Origin: Saccharopolyspora_C sp047200635
Lineage (GTDB): Bacteria; Actinomycetota; Actinomycetes; Mycobacteriales; Pseudonocardiaceae
Reading direction: 5' to 3'
Assembly: GCF_047200635.1 (NCBI RefSeq)
Contig: NZ_JBJZOI010000024.1
Span: 1-64,000 of the forward strand
Length of the DNA stretch: 64,000 nucleotides
Shown here: one piece after another, positions 51,820-60,900 of the stretch
How the letters are laid out: the number at the start of each line of letters is the position of its first letter
Numbering within the stretch: the first letter of the stretch is position 1
Translations under genes and position numbers: made by a program
Notes under the pieces: generated by a model
Databases searched by the model: none
What the model was told of the DNA's origin: nothing
The model's input: the letters and a program-made list of their open reading frames with translations, nothing else

Positions 51820-54800
51820 ACTGGTTCAACCCGCCGCAGTCCTGGTCGGAGCTGGAGAAGGCGCTGTCCGGCAAGGGGACCCCGCCCGGGGAGCACGCCT
51901 TCCCCGGCGATGGCGGCGACGCCCCGGCCTGGACCCGCACCCGAGCGCCCTACGAGGGCGGCGGGGAACCCGCCCCCGCCGAGGTGCCCTACGCCGAGCT
52001 GCACGCGCACTCCCACTTCAGCTTCCTGGACGGCGCGAGCTATCCGGAGGAACTGGTCGCCGAAGCGGCCCGGCTCGGGCTGGAGGCGGTGGCCCTGACC
52101 GACCACGACGGCATGTACGGCGTGGTCCGCTTCGCGGAGGCCGCCGCCGAGCACGGCGTGCGCACCCTGTTCGGTTCCGAGCTGAGCCTCGGGCCCGACG
52201 GGGCCCGCGCCACCGCGCGCACCGGGGAACCGGACCCGCCCGACCAGCACCTGCTGGTGCTGGCTCGCGACCCGGAGGGCTACGGACGGCTGTGCCGGGC
52301 GATCACCGCCGCGCAGCTGCGCGGCGGGGAGAAGGGACGCCCGCACTACGACCTCGCCGAGCTCGCGGCCGAGGCCGACGGGCACTGGGTGGTGCTCACC
52401 GGTTGCCGCAAGGGCGCGGTCCGCTCGGCCTGGGAGCTCGGCGGGACGCCCGCGGCCGAGGCGGAGCTGGACCGGCTGGTGGCGCTGTTCGGGGCCGGGA
52501 ACGTGGTGGTGGAGCTCACCGACCACGGGTTGCCCGAGGACTCCGCGCGCAACGACGCGCTGTTCGAGCTGGCGCGGCGGCGCGGCCTGCGCGCGGTGGC
52601 GTCCGCGGCGGCGCACCTGGCGTCTCCGGAGCGGGAGCGGATCGCTTCGGTGCTCGCGGCGATCCGCGCTCGCCGCGGCCTGGACGAGCTGGACGGCTGG
52701 CTGCCGCCTTCGGCGGGCGCGCACCTGCGCTCCGGGGCCGAGATGGCGCGCCGCTTCGCCCGCTACCCGGGGGTGGTGGCCGCCGCGGCCGAGCTCGGCC
52801 GGGAGTGCGCCTTCGACCTGCGCCTGGTGGCGCCCCGGCTGCCGCCGTTCGAGGTGCCGTCGGGCCGGACCGAGGCCGAGCACCTGCGCGAACTCACGAT
52901 GCGCGGCGCCGCCGAGCGCTACGGCCCGCCGGAGCGGAACCCGGCGGCGTACCGGCAGCTGGAGCACGAGCTGGACGTGATCGAACGGCTCGGCTTCCCC
53001 GGCTACTTCCTGGTGGTGCGGGACATCGTGCGGTTCTGCCAGGAGCAGGACGTGCTGTGCCAGGGCCGGGGCTCGGCGGCCAACTCGGCGGTCTGCTTCG
53101 CGCTGCGGATCACGAACGCGGACCCGGTGCGCTACGCGCTGCTGTTCGAGCGCTTCCTGGCTCCGGAGCGGGACGGGCCGCCGGACATCGACCTGGACAT
53201 CGAATCGGACCGCCGCGAGGAGGTGATCCAGTACGTCTACGAGCGCTACGGCCGCACGCACGCCGCGCAGGTCGCGAACGTGATCGCCTACCGACCGAAG
53301 TCGGCGGTGCGGGACGTGGCGCGGGCGCTGGGGTACTCCCCGGGGCAGCAGGACGCCTGGAGCAAGCGGGTGGAGAGCTGGCACGAGCTGCCCGATGACG
53401 ACGAGCTCCCCGGCCAGGTGCGGGAGCTGGCGAACGAGCTCATCGGCTTCCCCCGGCACCTGGGGATCCACTCCGGCGGCATGGTGCTCTGCCACCGCCC
53501 GGTGAGCGAGGTGTGCCCGGTGGAGTGGGCGCGGATGCCCGGCCGCACGGTGCTGCAGTGGGACAAGGACGACTGCGCCTCGGCCGGGCTGGTGAAGTTC
53601 GACCTGCTGGGGCTGGGGATGCTCTCGGCGCTGCACTACGCGATCGACCTGGTCGCCGAGCACCACGGCCGCCAGGTCGACCTGGGCGAGCTGGACCTGG
53701 CCGACGACGCGGTGTACGAGATGCTGCGCCGCGCCGACGCGATCGGTGTGTTCCAGGTGGAGAGCCGGGCCCAGCTGGCGACGCTGCCGAGGTTGAAGCC
53801 GCGCGAGTTCTACGACCTGGTGGTGGAGGTGGCGCTGATCCGCCCCGGCCCGATCCAGGGCGGCTCGGTGCACCCCTACATCCGTCGCCGCAACGGCCTG
53901 GAGGAGTGGGACTACGAGCACCCGCTGATGGCGGGCGCGCTGGCGAAGACCCTGGGAGTGCCGCTGTTCCAGGAGCAGCTGATGCAGCTGGCGGTCGACG
54001 TGGCCGGGTTCTCGCCGGCGGAGGCCGACGAGCTGCGCCGCGCGATGGGCGCGAAGCGCTCCGGGGAGCGGATGCGGCGGCTGCGGGACCGGTTGTTCGC
54101 GGGCATGGCGGCGAACGGGATCGGCGCGGAGCTGGCGGAGCGGGTGTACGCGCGGCTGCTGGCGTTCGCGAACTACGGGTTCCCGGAGAGCCACGCGCTG
54201 AGCTTCGCGCTGCTGGTGTTCGCCAGCGCCTGGTTCAAGCACTACTACCCGGCGGCGTTCTGCGCGGCGCTGCTCAAGGCGCAGCCGATGGGCTTCTACT
54301 CGCCGCAGTCGCTGGTCGCGGACGCCCGCAGGCACGGGGTCCGGGTGTTCGGCCCGGACGTGAACGCCAGCCGGGTGCGGGCCGACCTCGAAACCGACTC
54401 CCGTTCGGAGGGCGGGCGGGCGGTGCGGTTGGGCCTGGCCTCGGTGCGCACCGTGGGCGAGGGCGTCGCGGAGCGGCTGGTCGCCGAACGCGCCGAGCAC
54501 GGGCCGTTCGCGGACCTGGCGGACGTGGCTCGGCGGGGCCTGCTGAGCGCCCCGCAGATGGAGGCGCTGGCGACGGCTGGCGCGTTCGGCTGCTTCGGGT
54601 TGTCCCGCAGGCAGGCGCTGTGGAACGCGGCGGCCGCCGCCGCGGACCGGCCGGACCGGCTGCCCGGCACGACGGTGGCCGCGGAGCCGCCGGTGCTGCC
54701 GGGCATGGACGGGGTGGAGCTGGCGGCGGCGGACGTGTGGGCGACCGGGGTGTCCCCGGACAGCTTCCCGGTGCAGTTCCTGCGCGCCCGCCTGGACGGG

Positions 54801-55118
54801 CTGGGCGCCGTGCCCGCCTCCGGGCTGTCCGACGTGGAGCACGGGGCCCGGGTGCTGGTGGGCGGGGCCGTGACGCACCGGCAGCGCCCGGCGACCGCGA
54901 GCGGGATCACCTTCCTGAACCTGGAGGACGAGACCGGCATGATCAACGTGGTGTGCTCGCCGGGGCTCTGGGCCCGCTACCGCGCGGTGGCCCGCGGCAG
55001 CGCGGCGCTGCTGATCCGCGGCACCCTGGAGCGCACCGAGGGAGTGGTCAACCTCCGCGCGGACCGCCTCCAGCGCCTCGACATGCGGGTCCCCTCCACC
55101 TCCCGGGACTTCTGCTGA
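51816..55118 (+). CDS. dnaE2: Error-prone DNA polymerase DnaE2
   Basis: 1100 residues, full length. N-terminal PHP domain (ELHAHSHFSFLDGASYPEELV, ALTDHDGMYG), C-family polymerase palm with PDIDLDIESDRREEV (Asp457, Asp459, Asp461), GRGSAANSAVCFALRI, and GFPESHALSFALLVFASAWFKHYYPAAF. C-terminal OB domain (GITFLNLEDETGMINVV). It performs SOS mutagenesis with ImuA'/ImuB. GTG start inside the imuB stop (GTGA). In M. tuberculosis dnaE2 is unlinked from imuA'B; here all three form one operon, as in many other bacteria. Confidence 0.97.
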   Translation: MNWFNPPQSWSELEKALSGKGTPPGEHAFPGDGGDAPAWTRTRAPYEGGGEPAPAEVPYAELHAHSHFSFLDGASYPEELVAEAARLGLEAVALTDHDGMYGVVRFAEAAAEHGVRTLFGSELSLGPDGARATARTGEPDPPDQHLLVLARDPEGYGRLCRAITAAQLRGGEKGRPHYDLAELAAEADGHWVVLTGCRKGAVRSAWELGGTPAAEAELDRLVALFGAGNVVVELTDHGLPEDSARNDALFELARRRGLRAVASAAAHLASPERERIASVLAAIRARRGLDELDGWLPPSAGAHLRSGAEMARRFARYPGVVAAAAELGRECAFDLRLVAPRLPPFEVPSGRTEAEHLRELTMRGAAERYGPPERNPAAYRQLEHELDVIERLGFPGYFLVVRDIVRFCQEQDVLCQGRGSAANSAVCFALRITNADPVRYALLFERFLAPERDGPPDIDLDIESDRREEVIQYVYERYGRTHAAQVANVIAYRPKSAVRDVARALGYSPGQQDAWSKRVESWHELPDDDELPGQVRELANELIGFPRHLGIHSGGMVLCHRPVSEVCPVEWARMPGRTVLQWDKDDCASAGLVKFDLLGLGMLSALHYAIDLVAEHHGRQVDLGELDLADDAVYEMLRRADAIGVFQVESRAQLATLPRLKPREFYDLVVEVALIRPGPIQGGSVHPYIRRRNGLEEWDYEHPLMAGALAKTLGVPLFQEQLMQLAVDVAGFSPAEADELRRAMGAKRSGERMRRLRDRLFAGMAANGIGAELAERVYARLLAFANYGFPESHALSFALLVFASAWFKHYYPAAFCAALLKAQPMGFYSPQSLVADARRHGVRVFGPDVNASRVRADLETDSRSEGGRAVRLGLASVRTVGEGVAERLVAERAEHGPFADLADVARRGLLSAPQMEALATAGAFGCFGLSRRQALWNAAAAAADRPDRLPGTTVAAEPPVLPGMDGVELAAADVWATGVSPDSFPVQFLRARLDGLGAVPASGLSDVEHGARVLVGGAVTHRQRPATASGITFLNLEDETGMINVVCSPGLWARYRAVARGSAALLIRGTLERTEGVVNLRADRLQRLDMRVPSTSRDFC

Positions 55119-55125
55119 CCCACCC

Positions 55126-55312
55126 CGCGATTTCGCCAGAAATCACCCTCCTCCGGGGCCGAGGGGCCGCGATTTCGCGAGAAATCTCCCTCCGCCAGGG
55201 CCGCCCCGTCTCGCGATTTCGTGAGAAATCCGCCTCCGCCAGCCCGAGGGGGCGCGATTTCGCGAGAAATCGCCTCCGCCGGGGCCGGGGTGGCGCGATT
55301 TCGCGGGAAATC
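55126..55312. repeat. Five tandem interrupted palindromes, 41-44 bp period
   Basis: Units at 55126, 55168, 55212, 55253 and 55294, each reading CGCGATTTCGCGAGAAATC with one or two changes in the centre (GCCA, GCGA, GTGA, GCGA, GCGG). Arms GATTTC/GAAATC are invariant, and in unit 5 extend to 9 bp. Spacers are also related (CCTCCGCC then a GGGGCC-rich part), so this is a direct tandem array. It fills the gap between the convergent ends of dnaE2 and the M20 peptidase gene. Confidence 0.92.
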
Positions 55313-55374
55313 GCGGGGTGGCTGGTCGGGTGGTGCGAGCGGATGCGGGGAGGATGCGCCCGTGGGCCTCGACG

Positions 55375-56688
55375 TCAGGCCGGGGTGCAGCGGCGGAGAG
55401 CGAGGAGGGCGTAGGCGCGGGCGGCCCGCTCCAGATCGGCGAGGGCGACGTGCTCGTCGTGGGAGTGGGCGTAGCGGATGTCGCCGGGCCCGAACTGCAA
55501 CGTCGGCACCCCGGCCGCGGCGTAGAGCCGCAGATCGGTGCCGTAGGGCGCCCCGAGCACCCCGGGATCGCCGCCCCCGGCGTCGCGCACCGCGCCGCGG
55601 GTCTCCGCCAGCAGCGGGTGCCCCAGCGGCAGCCGTCCGCTGGCGAACACGCCGCCGGGCCAGCTGACCCGAGCGGGGTGCTCGGCGAGCCACGGGTCGG
55701 CGGCGCAGGCCTCGGCGACGGCGGCGGTGAACTCGGCTCTCGCCGCGTCCAGGTCCTCGTCCAGCCGCACCCCGTACCGGCCTTCGGCCACGGCGAGGTC
55801 GGGCACCGTGCTGGCCCAGTCCCCGGCCCGCACCACGCCCACCGACAGCGGGTAGGGCAGCTCCAGGTGGGCGACCAGCGGATCCGGCTCGGCATTGCGC
55901 CGCGCCTCCAGCTCCCGCAGCGCGGGGAGCAGCCCGGCCAGCAGCTCCACCGCGTTCACCCCGCGCAACCGGGTGGAACCGTGGGTGCTGAGCCCGCCGA
56001 CCTCCAACCGGAACGTGAGCGAGCCCCCGTTGGCCGCGACGACGTCGCCGGAGCTGGGCTCGGCGAGCACGCACGCCGCCGCCCGGTGGCCGCGCAGCAG
56101 GGTGGCGAACGCGCCGAGGCCGCCGTCCTCCTCGCCGACCACCGCGTGCACGCCGACCGGCCGCCGCAGCGAGATCCCCGCGGTGCGCAGCGCCCGCAGC
56201 GCGCCGAGGAACGCCGCGATGCCGCCCTTCATGTCGCAGGTGCCGCGCCCGGCGGCGAGGCCGTCGGCGATCCGCAGCGCGTACGGATCGCGGTCCGGCC
56301 ACCGGTCCAGGTCCCCGGGCGGCACCACGTCGGTGTGCCCGCAGAACACCAGCGCCGGCTCGCCGTCCCCGCTGACGCCGACGCAGCCGTGCGCCTCCTC
56401 GCGCTCCGCCTCCTGTCCGGGGAACCCGGGCCGCGCGGTGAGCTCGTCGAGGTCGATGCGCCAGTGGTCGACCCGGTGCCCGAGGCTCCGGAGCCGGTCG
56501 GCGCACCACCGCTGCGCTTCGGATTCGCCGGGGGAACCCCCGACGCTGGGGATGGCGACGAGCTCCCGGAGATCCCGCAGGATCCCGTCCAGATCGATCG
56601 CGTCCAGCGCGGCGCGCTCCACGCCGGTGAGCGCGGGGGAGCCGGGTCCGGTGTTGCGCGAGGTGGTCACGTCCCGAGTGTGGCGCAC
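55375..56688 (-). CDS. M20 family metallopeptidase (ArgE/DapE-like)
   Basis: 437 residues. Zinc-site motifs FCGHTDVVPPGD and GRGTCDMKGGIAA, the catalytic VVGEEDGG and AEPSSGDVV, and a distal HSHDEHV. A dimerisation domain (LEVGGLSTHGS) is present. Relatives remove acyl or amino-acid groups from small peptides (acetylornithine or succinyl-diaminopimelate deacylases); the substrate is not clear. An in-frame GTG 18 bases downstream is an alternative start. Divergent from the universal stress protein gene. Confidence 0.88.
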   Translation of the reverse strand: MRHTRDVTTSRNTGPGSPALTGVERAALDAIDLDGILRDLRELVAIPSVGGSPGESEAQRWCADRLRSLGHRVDHWRIDLDELTARPGFPGQEAEREEAHGCVGVSGDGEPALVFCGHTDVVPPGDLDRWPDRDPYALRIADGLAAGRGTCDMKGGIAAFLGALRALRTAGISLRRPVGVHAVVGEEDGGLGAFATLLRGHRAAACVLAEPSSGDVVAANGGSLTFRLEVGGLSTHGSTRLRGVNAVELLAGLLPALRELEARRNAEPDPLVAHLELPYPLSVGVVRAGDWASTVPDLAVAEGRYGVRLDEDLDAARAEFTAAVAEACAADPWLAEHPARVSWPGGVFASGRLPLGHPLLAETRGAVRDAGGGDPGVLGAPYGTDLRLYAAAGVPTLQFGPGDIRYAHSHDEHVALADLERAARAYALLALRRCTPA

Positions 56689-56695
56689 GGTCGTC

Positions 56696-56705
56696 GGAGC
56701 GCTCC
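56696..56705. promoter_or_regulatory. GGAGCGCTCC palindrome between divergent genes
   Basis: Perfect 10-bp palindrome with central CG like LacI/GalR operators (compare 19718), located between the M20 and stress-protein starts. Short enough to occur by chance. Confidence 0.3.
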
Positions 56706-56728
56706 AGGCCTGCTACTACCATTCCGGC

Positions 56729-57190
56729 GTGGCCGAAGGCGACAAGATCGAGCGCGAGTTCGAAATCGGGAAAGACGGGTTGGGCGGCATCGTCGTCGGC
56801 ATGGACGGCAGCCCCGCGAGCTTCCACGCCGCCGCGTGGGCGGCCGGGCTGGCCCGCCGCGAACGCGCGCGCCTGGTCCTGGTGTACGTCGAGGCGGTCG
56901 GCGGGGTCGCCTACTGGTCCCCGATGGGGGTCGCGGTGGCCAGCGAGGCCGCCGAGAGCCTGGTCGAGGAGCTCAAGAAGGAGGTCGTGGCGCATCTGCG
57001 CTACATCGACATCGACTGGGACTTCGTGCACCACCGCGGTGATCCGGCGGTGGGGCTGGAGCAGGTCGCCGAGCAGTACCGGGCGGACCTGATCGTGGTG
57101 GGGCGGTCCCGGCGGCGCGGCGGACTGCTCGGCACGGTGCCCGCGACCCTGGTGGTGGAGGCGGTGCGCCCGGTGGTCGTCGTCCCCTGA
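56729..57190 (+). CDS. Universal stress protein (UspA family)
   Basis: 153 residues. One USP domain: IVVGMDGSPASFHAAAWAAGLA at the start and the ATP-binding type ending DLIVVGRSRRRGGLLGTVPATLVVEAVRPVVVV, where G-x2-G-x9-G is roughly kept. Such proteins bind ATP and act in dormancy or stress. GTG start; TACTAC-like -10 sequence lies close upstream. Confidence 0.9.
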   Translation: MAEGDKIEREFEIGKDGLGGIVVGMDGSPASFHAAAWAAGLARRERARLVLVYVEAVGGVAYWSPMGVAVASEAAESLVEELKKEVVAHLRYIDIDWDFVHHRGDPAVGLEQVAEQYRADLIVVGRSRRRGGLLGTVPATLVVEAVRPVVVVP

Positions 57191-57218
57191 CCGGGCCCGG
57201 AGGGGACGCTGGCAGGCT

Positions 57219-57842
57219 GTGCTCATGGCGGACAGCGGGCGCACGGCGGAACCCCAGCGCATCGTCGGCGAGGACTTCAGCGACGCGGTGCTGGTCGGGC
57301 AGGAGTGGGTGGATCGCGAGTTCGAGCGGTGCGACTTCACCGATGCCGATCTCGGGCTGCTGCGCACCCGTCGCTGCGTGTTCACCGAGTGCACCTTCAC
57401 CCGCACCGACTTCGCCGAGTCCCGGCACAGGGCCAGCGCTTTCCGCTCCTGCCGGTTCGACCGGGCGCTGCTGCGCGATTCGACCTGGGAGGAGTGCAGC
57501 CTGCTCGGCTCGTCCTTCGTCCAGTGCCGGTTGCGGCAGTGGACGGTGCGCGAGACGGATCTGACGCTGGTCGGGATGGGGCGGGCCGACCTGCGCCGGG
57601 CTGACCTGCGGGGGATCCGGTTCCGGGAGTCGAACCTCAGCGAGGCGGACCTGCGCGGCTGCGACCTGCGCGAGGCGGACCTGGTGGGAGCCCGGCTGCT
57701 CGGCACGAAGTTCGACGAGGCCGATCTGCGCGGCGCCCGCCTCGACGCGGACGGGCTCGCGCACGCCTCCTTCGCCGGGGCGCGGGTGGACCTGGGCACG
57801 GCGCTGGCCTTCGCCGAGGCCAAGGGCCTCCGGGTCGAATGA
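57219..57842 (+). CDS. mfpA: Pentapeptide-repeat protein MfpA (DNA gyrase modulator)
   Basis: 207 residues (205 if the ATG six bases later is used). Continuous A(D/N)LxX pentapeptides form a right-handed beta-helix that mimics DNA. The opening (EWVDREFERCDFTDADLGLL) and ending (ARVDLGTALAFAEAKGL) line up well with mycobacterial MfpA, more than with other pentapeptide proteins. MfpA binds gyrase and protects it from fluoroquinolones. GGAGGGG lies 12 bases before the GTG. Its conservon partners (mfpB-E) are not adjacent here. Confidence 0.85.
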   Translation: MLMADSGRTAEPQRIVGEDFSDAVLVGQEWVDREFERCDFTDADLGLLRTRRCVFTECTFTRTDFAESRHRASAFRSCRFDRALLRDSTWEECSLLGSSFVQCRLRQWTVRETDLTLVGMGRADLRRADLRGIRFRESNLSEADLRGCDLREADLVGARLLGTKFDEADLRGARLDADGLAHASFAGARVDLGTALAFAEAKGLRVE

Positions 57843-57866
57843 ACCGCTCCGCGTGAGCTGACAGCG

Positions 57867-57898
57867 GAACCGGCACCGCCCGAAGGCGGTGCCGGTTC
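57867..57898. terminator. Bidirectional terminator between mfpA and the TNT gene
   Basis: GAACCGGCACCGCC and its complement pair over 14 bp around a CGAA tetraloop, between convergent genes. Confidence 0.85.
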
Positions 57899-57916
57899 GC
57901 GTGCGGGACCTCCGCG

Positions 57917-60900
57917 TCACTCCATGGGCGGGCGCTGCGCGTCCTGGATCTCCTGCAACGTGCCGTCGGCGACGAGCTCGGTCAGCGGACCGGGCAGCAC
58001 GTAGGCGGTACCGCCGCCGGGCTGCTCGAACCACGGCACCGCGGTGCCCCGCAGCGCCTGCAACGGCCGCTGCACGCGGAACGCCGCGTACGGGCGGCCC
58101 GACCACTGCGGCGGCAGCGAGCGCTGGTTGTACGGCGTGTGCGCGGCGTAGGTGACGTTGCCCGCCGGGTCGCCGAAGCGGTCCAGCTCGGTACCGGGCT
58201 GCAGCACCAGGGAGCGGCGGTCCCGGTACAGCGTCAGCGGCGGTTCTCCGCGCAGCGGCTGGATGTTCGCGCCGCCACCGCCCTGCTGCTGCGGCGGACC
58301 CTGCTGCTCACCGGGGCCGTTCTGCGGCGGGCGCTTGATCGGGCCGCCGGGGCGGGCCTGCTGCTCGCCCTGCGCGGGAGCGCCCTGGCCCTGCGGGCCT
58401 TGGCGCGGCGGACCGGCCATGCCCGGTCCGGGCGGTCCGGGCCTCCGGTCGGCGCCGCCGGTCGGGGCGGCTCCGGGGCCGCCGTGCGGGCCCTGCGGCC
58501 CGGGAGCGCCCGGTCGGCCGCCCTCGGGCTCGGGACGCTGGCCGCGTTGCGGCAGCGGCTGGTTCGGTCCCTGCTGCGCGGGCCCCTGCTGGGCCGGGGC
58601 CGGGCCCTGCTGCCCGGGGTGGGGCTGCTGGCCGGGCCCCTGCTGGCCGGGGCCGTGCGGTCCCGGTGGCACCTGGTTCGGCGCGAAGCCGTTCGGCGCG
58701 GCGGAGCCGTTCGGGCCGGGCTGCTGCGCCGGGGGCGGCATCGGCTGGAACCGCGTCGCCTCGGCGTCCGCGCCCTGCGGGTGGTCGGTGCCCTCGGCGG
58801 CGTCCGGCTCAGCGGAAGCCTGGTTCGCGGTGAACAGGAAGTGCCCGCCGGTGCCCGGCGCGGGCTGGCGCTGCGGCGGTTCCGGCGTGCTCGCCCCGCG
58901 CTTCGGCAGGTCGCCGACAGCGGTGCGGGCCTGCTCGGGCTCCTCCTGGGCGACCGGTTCGGCCGGGGTCTCCGCGCGGGCGGGCTCCTCCGGTGCGGGT
59001 TCCGGTTCCTCGTGCTGCTCCGCGGTGAACAGGCCCTCGGCGGGGGAGTCCGGCGTGCTGCCGAACGCGGCGAACCGGCCGGAGTCCGAGGAAGAACCCG
59101 GAGCGGGCGAGGACTGGGCCGGGGCCGGTTCGGCGGGCTCCGCGGCGGCCACCGGGGCGGCGATCTCGTTCGCGGGCTCCGCCTCCGCGGCGGTCTCGGC
59201 CTCCTCCTGCTCCGGCGCCTCCGGCAGCGAGCCGCGCCGCTGGTCCTCGGCGGCGGGCAACGGCGCGGTGCTGGACAGCAGCAGGCAGCCGAGCAGGAAC
59301 GCCGCCGCCTGGTCGGCGTGGTCGAAGCGCACGTCGCCGTGCAGGTCGTCCTCGCCGGCGGTCACCACCCAACCGGGCTCGTCGCGCAGCAGGCAGCGCG
59401 CGTCGGGGGAGTGGCTGCCCACGCGGTACTCGCGGCTGTCCACGTCGAGCTCGGTGAGCCGGTCGTGCAGGCGGGCCAGCACGGCCTGGGTGTCGTCCAG
59501 GTCCTCCTCGTCGGCGGACCCGCGGCCGTGCCGGGAGCTCTCCGCGACGTCGTCCTCCGGGGCCAGTCCGGCGGGGGCCTCGTCGACGCGCTCGGCGCCG
59601 TGCGTGATCAGCGGGGGCTCCCCGTGCTGCTCGGCGCCGTGCGTGAGCAGCGGCGGTTCCCGGTCGAGGGCGCCCTCGCGGCGGGGCTCCTCCCGGAGCG
59701 GGCGATCGTCCATCGGGGCCAGGTCTTCCCGGGAGGCCAGGTCTTCCCGGGAGGCCAGGTCTTCCCGGGGGGCCAGGTCCTCGCGCCGACCCAGGTCGTC
59801 GCGCCGCGGCAGCTCGTCGTGGAACGGCGACTCCTGGCGGCGCGGAGGCGCGCCGGCGGAGGCGAAGCCGGTCTCGGTGGCCGAGCCCTGCTGCTCGGGC
59901 GCGGGCAATCGCACCGCGAAGCCCTCGTCCACCCGCGGCGTCTCGCCGGTGGCCTGGTCGTCCTCGAAGCGGTCGTCCTCGAAGCGGTCGTCCGCACCCG
60001 CGTCGAAGTCCGGCTGGTCGAACAGCTCCCGCACCGCCGCGTCCCGGGTGCGGTCGTCGACCTCGGTGAGCGCGAACCGCCGGGAGCGGATGTGCTCGAC
60101 GAGCTCCGGTTCCGGGGGCACGCCGTACTGCACGAGGTAGTAGGGGACGGCGCCCGGCCACACCCAGGTGCCGTCGGTGTGCCAGGTCGACGGCACCGAG
60201 GCGGGGGCGTTCGGGTCGAGCAGGTCGTCGTCGTTGTCGCGCGAGGCGAGCACGATCGGCGCGTTCTCCAGGTAGTGCCGGAGCGCGCCGGCCTCGTCCT
60301 GGTGCACCGGGGCGCGCGTCGCGACCAGCGGGCGGCCCTGCTCGTCGAAGTCGTCGAAGACGAGTGCCGTGCGGAAGGCGGTGCCCGGTTCCGGTGCGGC
60401 CTGGCCGATGGGGGAGTCGGCGGCCTGCGCGGGTTCCGGGGCCTGCTCGGCGCGCTGCGGTTCCGGAGCGCTCCGGTCCGCGGTGGCGCGCGACGGCAGC
60501 TCCGCCCCGCCCTGCCCGGCGGGTTCGTGCGGCGCGGGCCCGGGCTCGGCCGGGGCCGCGGCGGCGTCCAGCTTCTCCCGCATCCAGTCCGGCACGTTGT
60601 CGTCGGTGCGCGGGTAGCGGCGCAGCTCGTCGACGTACGCGGCGCGCGGCAGCGGGCGCTGCCACTGCGGCTCGGCGTCGAAGTTGATGTCGATGCGGTA
60701 GCTCGACGGACGCTCCACCACGTAGAGCGCGCTGAGCCAGGTCCCCACGTCGGGCCGGTACATGCCCTCGCGGAGGTGCTCGAAGATCTCCCACAGCTCC
60801 TCGGGCGGCTCCCACGGCTCGGTCCCGCCGTCCTGGGCGGCGACCTCACCGAGCAGATCCTGGTACTCGCCCGTGGCGCGGTACTCGACCGTGATCTGCT

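Noticed and set aside
48981..54878. A 1965-codon open frame antisense to imuA'-imuB-dnaE2, and similar giant antisense frames (for example 7558-11415, 34111-37539, 14852-17017)
   Set aside because: They are products of GC-rich third positions on the real genes, read as Arg/Ala/Gly/His-rich nonsense without motifs or ribosome sites.
55126..55312. Repeat array as a CRISPR
   Set aside because: The spacers are related to each other, only 22-25 bases long and GC-monotonous, the repeats vary in the centre, and no cas gene is present.
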